Shown in pieces: positions 55,330 through 64,000 of a stretch of DNA of 64,000 nucleotides. This stretch comes from Tolypeutes matacus (taxonomy: Eukaryota; Chordata; Mammalia; Cingulata; Chlamyphoridae): contig JAKSZT010054324.1 of NCBI GenBank assembly GCA_026826555.1, positions 4,424,835-4,488,834 on the forward strand, read 5' to 3'. The notes under the pieces are model-generated. The model made no database searches. It was not told the origin of the DNA and was given only the letters and a program-made list of their open reading frames with translations. Position 1 is the stretch's first letter, and each line of letters opens with the position of its first letter. The position numbers and the translations under genes are program-made.

Positions 55330-57165
55330 GGAGGCTTCTCCTCCGTGGAGGTGACATTTTTGCTGGGACTTGCCAAGAAGTTATTATAAGACTTTCTCTA
55401 AAGAGTCTATTCCAAAAGCATTTTATTGAGCATTTAGCATAAATTCCAGGGTGTATAATGAAAGCACTGCTGATGTATTACCTAAGACCTCGATGCAGAG
55501 AAAGACATAAAATAGAAAATGTATGGCAAAATTTTTCTCGATCATTAGATATAGATTGGAAATTGGTGTTTAAAATTTTAATAAGTGACTCGTTTTGGAT
55601 TGCAGAACTCGAGGTGCTTTTTCTTTTATCTACTTTTCTGTTTTCTCCAAATATTCTGAACTGAACCTACATTGCTTTTTTAATTGGGAAAAAAAAGTGA
55701 AAACGAGGGAAAGAGCAAAAGGAAAAATATGAAGTATAGTATAGACACTTTAATAGGTACATCCATGAACAAATCCTTTAAGTACCACATTGTGACATTT
55801 GTGTAATGTGGCAAAACTGACTTCTTTGCAATTCAGTGTTTAATTTCTGCACACATTCTCAAGCATCAACTGGGCCATTTTACCAAGCACTTAGAAAACA
55901 AGTTCAAAAGAGGATTTTGTCTGCAATTTCTATAAAGTATGACACTTGTCCTTGAGACGGGTCTTGAAGGGCACTGGGCAGATGTGTGGGTAAGCTGGTT
56001 GTAAGCCTGTTACTTCGTGACCTATCTCTTCACACACCTACCATATTCCTGGCTCTTCATACAAGTGTAGTTACTTGGCATGTGGCAATGATGACATCTT
56101 TGGTCCTGGGAAAATTGTGGGGCAATGTCAAGGGAAAGGATAACAGAGAAACTGCTCTGTTTATGCAGCTATTTTTCAGCAAAACCCTTTTTACTGCCAA
56201 AAGCAGGACTTTTTATGTTTGGAGCTTTTAACCTACATGTACTTGTTTAGAGCTCTGTTTGCTCATCTCTTATGGTATAAACAGAAGAATACAGATCAGT
56301 TTGGAGGTTTAAAATTATTGTTTCTGAAGGAAGCGATAGAGTTCTTAGGTCATTTTAACTTAGTATTTAATATTATGTCAATGTTACATTCATAGGGCAC
56401 AGTATTTATAATTCATGGAGGAGAGTTGGCTGGAATTAATCTTCTTAGGAAGAGTTTTCTAAATTCATGCATGTGAGTGCGTGATAGGTATTATTATTAG
56501 ACATGAATGTTTTTAGATTTTGGTGGCTTAAATGATAACAAGGGCCACATCTTATAGCTCAGCAGGCTACAAGCATGGGCGGAAGATTACTCCTCCCTGA
56601 CTAAAATCTTTACCACCTATTTTCATAGATTTATAAAAGTCTTTATTTGATATCAAGTGACTATTTTTGGCAAATATTTTTTTAATATTACTCATAGAAT
56701 TTTAAACGTTCCTTGGTTAGCGAGATGTTTGGCATCTTCTCCACTGGCAGTAGCATTGTTTGAAGCTTTAATATCCAATAAGAGGCATTGAACACATACT
56801 GACACAGGAAGAAAAGAAAGGCACAGCCTAAGGAAACTTGTTGAATTATGTTGACTGGACTGCAAAGCACCTTGGATTGGGACATGTCTTAGAACACTTC
56901 TGCTCATTCTGCACATGGGGAAACAAAGTTGTAGAAATAGAATGACTTGGGGAATAAAAAAGAAGTCACTCAGTCAATTGGTTACTTGCAGAGTTAAAGG
57001 TCAGACCACATTCTTGCAACTCTGAGCCCAGTGTTCTTTTCTCTACACTGTGAATTTAACTCACTCATTTTTGGGGGGCCCAATTCTCAGGTGATGATTC
57101 CTCCTTTTGCTTAGAGATCCTAGGAAAGCAATGGACATACCATATGATTGAGGTCAACCTTATTT
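55330..57165. other. No gene recognised
   Basis: Spacer between the inverted arms, mostly AT-rich. Frames at 55458-55664, 55986-56231 and 56688-56916 lack motifs. No repeat recognised with confidence. Confidence 0.35.
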
Positions 57166-57320
57166 ATTCAATTATTTATGCATTTATTCTACAAATGCTT
57201 TAGGAATGCTAGTATGTCCCAGAGAGTGTGCTGAGAGCTAAGTGTATACTGGTAAACAACAATCGGGGTACTACTGTCTTCAGCTTACAATCTGGTGGTG
57301 AAGATGACCACTTGACAAAG
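57165..57320 (-). mobile_element. L2 LINE fragment
   Basis: Antisense L2 3' wording: 'tttattcaattatttatgca', 'tgtgctgagagctaagtgta', 'ctggtaaacaacaa', then 'cttcagcttacaatctggtg'. Confidence 0.6.
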
Positions 57321-57460
57321 AGTTACACAAAGAATGAGTTATAATTGGGCTAAGGGCTGTAAAGGAGAGGAACAGACTTTATAACAGGGAGACCTGCACT
57401 ATTTCAGTGGTTGGATGTGTCAGAAAAGGCACTTAGTTTATCAAATCTAATATGGTTTGA

Positions 57461-57715
57461 TTTTTTTTTTTTATTATGGGTAAAAATCAAAATTCATACA
57501 AACATTTGCAAAATGATATATAAATATATATGCATATATGTGTATTTGCTTACAAAAATGTTATTTATATATATATATATATACATATATTTTAAGAGGT
57601 GCTTAGATTACCTAAAATATTACACGGAACCCACTGGGATTCCCATGTTGCCCACCTCCCACACCTCCCACCACATCCCACACAAACATCTCCCACAGTG
57701 ATTTTGACGAGACCT
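57461..57715 (-). mobile_element. L1-related retroposon, copy 4 (short)
   Basis: On the plus strand a T-run (57461-57472) marks the poly-A tail. It is followed by inverted repeat arm B and then by 'aagaggtgcttagattacct', 'gattcccatgttgcccacct' and 'atcccacacaaacatctccc', the exact complement of copy 1 near 15190-15310. Only about the last 250 bp of the element are present. The sequence between the tail and the shared body is the inverted-repeat arm, so the arm is part of this insertion. Confidence 0.85.
57472..57583 (-). repeat. Inverted repeat arm B (3' end of retroposon copy 4)
   Basis: Complement of arm A, with (TA)9 against (TA)8 and lacking the 9-bp insertion. A 15-bp word, ATTTTTGTAAGCAAA, is also present at the end of copy 1 (15325-15339). 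The arm's left edge is therefore part of the retroposon's 3' end, and the rest is a longer 3' extension. Confidence 0.95.
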
Positions 57716-57719
57716 GGAA

Positions 57720-59685
57720 GACTCTCTCTTATGCCACAAAATTCTTCCTCCACCTGCTCATTTATGTCAGGATTTAAAAATTTTACATACCAGTTCTATT
57801 TTTTCCTAATGTCTATTAAAATTGTAAAAATTGACTGTGGACTCCCTACAATGACCTCATATGTCAGCACTGTGTGAAGCACTGCTGCTCTAGGTTTTGA
57901 TGGCTTTTCTGTCATTTTGAATTCATTAAGGAGAGCATTCCAATTCAGAACAAAGGAATGTCATCCATATAGCATCAGGGAAGGGAAGGGGGAACAATGA
58001 ATACTAGAAGAAAGTAATGGGAAAGATGCAGGTACCTGAGTAAATAGGAGTGAGGCAAACTGAGCTAAGGAGACAGTACAATGCGTGAGGATGGACACAG
58101 AAAGAAATAATCTGGTCCTTGGGAAAGCTGGGCTTTGAATATATGCGGCTTCATGGTCTTAGCGGAGAATGATATAAACACTGGAATAATTTGGATACAA
58201 ATGCCATGCTATGGAATGAGAGAGGTGCCCTGGGTAAAGTTCAGCTCTTCCATGATGGGGTGAACATGAGCAGAGTTGTTATTTTGAAGTTTCAAGCTTC
58301 TTATTAAGAGTCAGAAACTTGCATTTCTGTTTGGGACACATTATCCCTTTATTATGTATTACATATTTGTAAAGGTACTTGGAAAAAGTCACACTGAAAC
58401 CCAAGGGCAGGTGTTTTACCCTGAGAAGCTTAATGTTTTGCCTGGAAATGTAAACGACTACTTACGGTTGAGCCAGTAATCTTTCTTACAGACTTAGTTG
58501 GCTTTTGTTTTCTTGGTGGAGGTGGGGAAAGGGTTGAGAGATATAAATATATAAACAATAAATTTAGGACACTTGTGAATCATTTTTGTGGAAAATTCTG
58601 TTTTTCCCTATTATAATTACTGGCAAAAAAAATGTGAAACCACTGAGACTCAAAGTCTATCTTCCACCTAACACTGGAAGGGCGCACCAAAAAAGAAACT
58701 GGACTTAGCATGGCACAACTCAAACTTGATGTTCTATATATTATTTCAGATGTAATAAACTGGAATTTTTGTGGTTTTCAGGCTATATTCTTTGTAATTA
58801 CTCTGGTGGGGACCGTAGTTCAAGATTATGGTAAGTGACCAGTCCTACCATCAATCATTCTGGAAAAGACTGATCCAGAGAGAAGAAAAGAGAATTAAGA
58901 AGACAGGCCCAGGACTGGAGGGAGGGAAAAACTTCTTTCTTTCTGGGCTTCATGGCAGATGAGCTTGGATTTTGGGTTGTAGACATGTATGGAGCACCAA
59001 TTGGTGGGGATGAGGTAGAGTTTACCTCTTGGAGGCAGGCTGAGAGCTGGGCAGGATGGTACTCTATGAAACACCATTGAGGGTAAGCTCGGGGCCATGG
59101 GGTCTCAAGGTGTCATACCTAGTAGCAGGAGTCAGTTGCTAAATGTAATGCATTTCTTTTCTCTTATGCCCAAACTTTCATATTTGTGAAAATTTCAGTC
59201 TGGATTTTAGTGGTCTGTAGAAAATCAAGGGAGTGGTATGTTCCAGACTGGGGCTATAGGGAGAGCACCACAATGTCCCAAGGCCTGTGTGGCCCTGGAG
59301 CTACAGCAGAGCATGGCCAGGGGCCAAAGCACTGGGTCCTGATGAGGAAGTAGAACAGGAAGAACATGAGACTTGAAATAACTGGGGGTAGAAGGACACT
59401 TTGATAGATAGAGTTAAGAAGCTGAAATATTGCAGGTGGAGGCACAATGGCACTGTAATTTGGATATTAATGTAAATGTGATCTCATTTTGTTGTCAGCA
59501 GTGAGGCCTTGCTATAATGTTCACAGAAGCAATACTTTTGAAATCATTTATGTCCATTAAAAGTCCTTTATTGGCTCGTCATCTGTATGGAGGCAGCAAA
59601 AATGTTTTGAGGAAAAATGAAAGCTTTGTAACTAGACTTCTACAAGTGCCCAAAGCAGCTGAGGTAGTAATCTTGTAACACTGAA
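57720..59685. other. No gene recognised
   Basis: About 2 kb. Short frames at 58895-59098 and 59254-59445 (minus) have no motif. No confident repeat. Confidence 0.35.
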
Positions 59686-59689
59686 TCTT

Positions 59690-60010
59690 TAAATAGTAAT
59701 CTGAAGGCAAGTTAGTATACACCAACTGTTCCAACAATGTTTTTTGTTTCTTTTTGGTACAGGATCCTATCCAAGAACATGTCTGTATTTAGTCATCATG
59801 TTTTACTAGTCTCTTTCTAACTGGAATGGTTCCTCAGTCTTTTTCTGTTGCCCATGTCCTTAACAGCCTTAAACAGTACAGGTCTTTTACTTTATAGTAT
59901 GGATCTTAACCAGAGTCTCTCTGATATCTCCTCATGACCAAATTCTAGTGGAGGGTGGAATTTAGAAACTAAGTTCTGCTGTTGAGTATGGTCATTGCTT
60001 CCAGAGTGTC
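59690..60010 (-). mobile_element. Antisense L1M 3' end
   Basis: Antisense wording of an old L1 3' UTR: 'caggatcctatccaagaaca', 'tatttagtcatcatgtttta', 'ggttcctcagtctttttctg', 'agcctt-aaacagtacaggtc' and 'ctctgatatctcctcatgacc'. Confidence 0.55.
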
Positions 60011-60570
60011 ACTGCTAGATGGCCCTCTTAGAGGACAGAGGAAATCTATGTATGCATACACACACATACACATATTACAACAACTATTTCTCTATATATC
60101 TGATTTTGTATGTTAAAAGCCCATGAGCTCATATTGAGGCTTAAAACTCATGTCTAATGCTTCAGGGTTCTTTCTAGCCTCTCTTTTTCCATATCTGAAA
60201 AATTCCTTCTCAGATGGTAAACAAAACAAAACAAAACAAAACCTGACTACCATTATCCTCAACATATTTACTTATTTGCTCTATCAATTAGCTTATTTGC
60301 TCAGTCTACCAAGCACTCCAGTCATCTCTTCCATGTGCCCCTTCCATGCCCTACCCTCTCATCACTCTGCTTCCTCAGATGCCAGCATCTTTGCATCAGA
60401 ATGGGAAGGGATGGGTACATGGGATAGGAGGGAAAATAAAGATGGGAATGGCAGGGAAATCTCTTTGTTTTTAAAGTTTGAGTTGACTATTCTGTTACTT
60501 ATAGCCTAAAGCTTGTTAGTTGATGCAACCCATAATGCATTATTGCATCCCTTTGTTTACAAATGTGTCT
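60010..60570. other. No gene recognised; (AAAAC)n tract
   Basis: An (AAAAC)n simple repeat lies at about 60221-60243. The 119-codon frame (60150-60509) has no motif and spans this simple repeat. Confidence 0.35.
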
Positions 60571-60574
60571 GCCC

Positions 60575-60690
60575 CCCTCAATTATGAGTTCCTGAGAAGA
60601 AGGTCAATATCTGAATCATCCCTATATCTCCAGTGGTTTCCACAGTGCTTGTCACATCGTCACATCGTAGGTGCTTGGTAATTGCATTAG
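60575..60690 (+). mobile_element. L2 LINE 3' end
   Basis: Sense L2: 'tgagttcctgagaagaaggt', 'catccctatatctccagtgg', 'acagtgcttgtcacatcg' and 'gtaggtgcttggtaattgca'. An 8-bp CACATCGT duplication is at 60653-60668. Confidence 0.65.
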
Positions 60691-60830
60691 GTGCCAGTGA
60701 CATAAAAATAATTAAGACATAATTGTTGTCCTCAAGGAGCCAGTAGAAATGATTAATACAATTAGATCATTTCTATAATGGATACATGTGCTAAGTGCTC
60801 TGGGCACATAAGAATGCATAAATCTAAATG
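60690..60830 (-). mobile_element. L2 LINE fragment, opposite orientation
   Basis: Antisense L2-like: 'gtgccagtgacataaaaata', 'taattgttgtcctcaaggag', 'tgctaagtgctctgggcaca'. It abuts the sense L2 end head-to-head. Confidence 0.45.
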
Positions 60831-61640
60831 TGACTTTGCCAACACAAGGAAATAAAAACAAGACAGCTTTTGATATAACCTCCATTTTCATAAACAGAAA
60901 CCAGAAGTGTCTTCAGATAAATATATATCATTTAAATACGTTTCTTTAATTTGTAAAGAATTAACTCAAAATTAAAAGCAGCTTGAATGAGTTGCATACC
61001 AGAGCAAAAAGTTCTTGTAAATGAGACAAGTCAAATGGCACATTTTCAGTGGCAAAATATATTTTAGTATCTTTTATTCAAAAACTGCAAAAGAATTTAG
61101 TATTTTCTAACAGGAAGCGTCAGAATTGATCCTATTTCAACACCACCACCACCAATAGTAATAACTTGCGTCTCCACAGTCCTTTACAAAACAAAGCCTC
61201 TGGCACGAACATCAAGAGGGTAGGGAGTGCATCTGCCTCCTTCATCAGTGTATCCTCTGTATCTCGCTCAATACTGATGGAAGCCACTTTGCATTTACAC
61301 TTTCATCTGGTCCTCTGAACAACCCAGTGATGTGCCCTGGGAGCGACAAGCATTAAACCTGTGATCAACAGATACTCATTTTCTTGAAATAGAGCTAAGT
61401 ACCTGTAACTCTAAAATAAGCCACCACCCATTTGTCTTCTCTCGTCTCCAGTTTCTTGAACTGTCTTTTCCTGGATTTTTAATACTCTCTATTTTTGGCT
61501 GCACCTCTTTGCCTTTTCTGCTATTTACTTGATCTCCCTCCTTGTCAACTGATCAGTTTTTCTTGACTCACCAGAAATGGCAGTGTAAAATCCTCCCAGG
61601 AAGCATTCTCTGGGCCTTCCAGATTAGGTGATAGACAGAA
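60830..61640. other. No gene recognised; possible MIR scrap
   Basis: 61285-61370 ('tttcatctggtcctctgaac', 'aacccagtgatgtgccctgg') may be the other half of the antisense MIR at 61640-61735. Otherwise unassigned. Confidence 0.3.
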
Positions 61641-61735
61641 ACAAAGGCAGAAAAAAGGGCCTAAGGTCACAGAGCCAGAACTAGACTTTAGGTCTCTGGA
61701 CTTTCAATTACAGAGTCTTTCCTGGAGACCATACT
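61640..61735 (-). mobile_element. MIR SINE fragment
   Basis: Antisense MIR words: 'gggcctaaggtcacagagcc', 'agaactagactttaggtctc', 'tggactttcaattacagagt'. Confidence 0.5.
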
Positions 61736-62030
61736 GAAAAGAAATCATGGAAGGGAGGTTTGTACATTTCTGTAGAGTATTTAGAGTCTGGGACAAAAAT
61801 TGGTTCAATTAACTCACTTTTATGTGCCTCTAACAGCAACCTCACATCACGTGGTTAAACTAAAACTATACAGTCAGGCAAATAAATCAGTTCACTTGAA
61901 CCACTCCTTCTGTCTTTGCAATGTAAATAATACAGTAGGTGGCAGTGATTAAGGCTAACAGAAAACATGGAAAAGATCACTCCAAATAAAATACTAACTA
62001 ATGCAGATCTGCCGTGTGGGTGGCTTGATG
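61735..62030. other. No feature recognised
   Basis: About 300 bp with no motif. A minus-strand frame of 127 codons (61855-62238) overlaps here but has no recognised domain. Confidence 0.35.
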
Positions 62031-62170
62031 CATGGTAAATTACATTTGCAGTTGGCCAAATGGAAAGTGATATATGTTGGGCACAAGAATAATAAATACA
62101 ATGAGCAATCAATTGAACTGAACTAAAGTGGTACGGCTTTGAAAGACGACTTAGAGTTATATCTTGCAAA
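62030..62170 (+). mobile_element. Possible second CR1/L3 scrap
   Basis: One reading frame gives LQLAKWKVIYVGHKNNKYN, which recalls the K-KVMHLG-NNP block of CR1/L3 ORF2 C-terminal regions. It is short and interrupted by stops, so it is tentative. Confidence 0.3.
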
Positions 62171-64000
62171 CATGGCTGAAAAAAGGACTCAATTAAAAAG
62201 TAAATTGGAAAACTATAAAGTAGCTGACACAAATACAAGGTTAAGTTTATGGAAGTTATAAATGCTAAACAGTTTCCCTCTGCGATTCCAATTTCTGCCC
62301 GCTCTCTGATTCTTCTTGTGCCTTCTATTTCTTTTTATGAGTATTATTACTCAACGGGAGAACAATCAGTTATATCAGAGCCATTTTGTCAATAATTTTG
62401 TGTCAATAATTTTTATTGAAACAGGACAAAAACAGAGGAGTTTGTGTCCACAAGCATGCATAAATAGGAAAGAAAAGCAAATTATTATGCTATCGGGGTA
62501 TCAGGATGAGCCTTTGAACTGAAGGGGAAAAAAGAAAAGAAACTCTTCCCATGGAGAGAATAGAATGTGCTTCATTTCAATATCTATTACAATTATGAAA
62601 GAGCCAGAGCATTCCATGGCTTTGAACAGTCTTTGTGAGCAGAGCTTTGTGTCAGGGCCATGGTTGTGATTTTCAGGCCCTGAGGCTGGTAATTCAAAAG
62701 CTAGCAGAAATATTCTGTGCTTTGGGGATGGAGAGTGAAGTGAGAGATGAGAACTTTGCTGGTCTAGCAAGGGTGATCATAAGAAACCCTTCAGGGGATT
62801 TTTATTTTAAATATAGATTTTTGTACTTTCATGGAAACAGAACCTCCTGGAGTGTGGTAGGGATGCAGATATGAATTTAACTATCATTCCAGTTTCAAGG
62901 TTTGAAAATTGCAAATATGTAACTAACACTAGCCCTGGTGCCATGGAATGTTCTGACTAGAAGTTTGTAGAAAGTGAGAGAAAGAATGAGGTGGGAGATA
63001 TTCTCGCTCTCTTTCTCTCTCAGCATGCTTAAATGATTACTCTGCCACTGGCTTTTTCCTAGACAGGGGATTGTCTTCATTATTTTTGGATCTTCAGATG
63101 CCCGGTGTCTGGTACACAGTGGCTCCTTTTTTGTAGGTTTAGTTGCCCCCAGTATCAGCATCAGGTAAATTAATGATACCACAAGTTTGTTAAGCTGGTT
63201 AGAACCTACTTAAAAATGCAGCAAAAAAGGTTGGGATTAACAACCAACAAGTGTCATATTGAATAACAAATAATACTCCTGTTCAAAAGGATCATCACTG
63301 TCCACAATCCTGAAGCCAAGCACAAGGGAAGAGCAGGGCTGGCGGCGTGGGCAACCCTCAGGGCGCTGCTCTCCTGCCCCCCACCCTGTATTCTAAGCAC
63401 TTTGCTGCCCAGGAGGAGGCTCTGCCTTTGGTGTGCAAGGCGGGGGCCACCGTCTCCACACCTTCTCAGAAGGAAGACATGGGGAGTTCAATCAGAAGAG
63501 CCCTGTTGGTGGACGGCCAAGGTGGAAGGTGGTGAGGCTTTTAGACTTGTTTGTGTCATATGCAAATTAGCCAGCCTCAGCGTGTAGATCTCAAAAGAGA
63601 TAATCATTTACATAAAAATAAATGCCAAACCCAGTCGGCTAACTGAGTTGGAGCAAAACATGTTTACAAGTTAATTTCGTTACCTGTCCTGTACATCTCT
63701 TGTTTATTGCCAGGTGTTTTACTGTCATCATCTCAATTACTGCTTGTGCCACTGCCTTCCATCCTTCATGCTTGAAGTGCCCTTGCTCTTGCTAACAGTT
63801 TTGACTTGACTTTTAAATTCCTTATATCAAAAATCAAACAGGTACTAACTTAAGTTTTATGGTTAATTCTCTCCAACACTGCAAACATAAACACATACAA
63901 CAGCAACACAGATCCACGACCATAGGCTAGAAATCACTGATTTAACCAAGCTGGCCTGCCCCCAGGTATGAAGAGGATGCGTTAACCCCAGATATGAATG
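62170..64000. other. No gene recognised
   Basis: About 1.8 kb. A relatively GC-rich patch lies at 63330-63540, containing two short overlapping frames with no motif. An octamer-type word ATGCAAAT is at 63560-63567. No recognised repeat. Confidence 0.35.

Noticed and set aside
61855..62238. 127-codon minus-strand frame as a gene
   Set aside because: No motif, start context or neighbouring exon. The opposite strand weakly resembles a decayed LINE.

Overview
This is a stretch of mammalian nuclear DNA, most likely from a xenarthran and probably an armadillo. The evidence is repeated copies of a tRNA-Ala-like SINE of the DAS type, recognised from an A box, a B box and a T-rich left end, together with placental-wide repeats (MLT1, MIR, L2, MER5A). 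I see no bacterial operon, CRISPR array, rRNA gene, functional tRNA or intact protein-coding gene. The window reads as intergenic or deep intronic DNA built up by successive retrotransposon insertions. Family names are from memory of consensus sequences and were not searched.

Left part (1-16450): an L1M/HAL1-like relic holds a DAS-type SINE (695-900). An antisense L1M (3590-5620) contains a 10-N gap flanked by the same 47 bases twice. A diverged pair of ERV-like LTRs (about 5850-6800 and 8440-9010) follows, one of them split by an MLT1. The longest element is a 5'-truncated L1 (about 9365-13320) whose ORF2 still shows endonuclease, reverse transcriptase (FADD) and C-terminal CCHC segments but is broken by stops and frameshifts. 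Next comes a roughly 1.8-kb poly-A-tailed L1-related retroposon, then a very old antisense CR1/L3 remnant with a decayed reverse transcriptase core.

Middle part (16450-43000): a MIR is split by a MaLR-type LTR. A MER5A, another SINE, an MLT2-like LTR and an unexplained 230-bp direct-repeat pair follow. A nearly complete non-autonomous MaLR provirus (27101 to about 29215) carries a 60-bp tandem duplication. A reversed copy of the L1-related retroposon lies beside a 5'-truncated processed pseudogene of 6-phosphogluconate dehydrogenase (PGD, about 33250-34680). Three SINE units stand in a row between repeats of one target word. An LTR interrupted by a third copy of the retroposon, a solo LTR with promoter-like signals and an MLT1 interrupted by a younger LTR complete this part.

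Right part (43000-64000): mostly unique or decayed DNA with an MLT1 (perfect 5-bp target duplication), MIR and L2 fragments, a SINE next to a 100-N gap, an L1 3' end and a solo MaLR-type LTR. The most unusual feature is a near-identical inverted repeat, 55149-55267 against 57472-57583. One arm is the 3' end of a retroposon insertion. The other lies inside a locally duplicated target, which suggests a template-switch insertion. I found no previously undescribed biological system. The interest lies in nested insertions, structural rearrangement and assembly artefacts.
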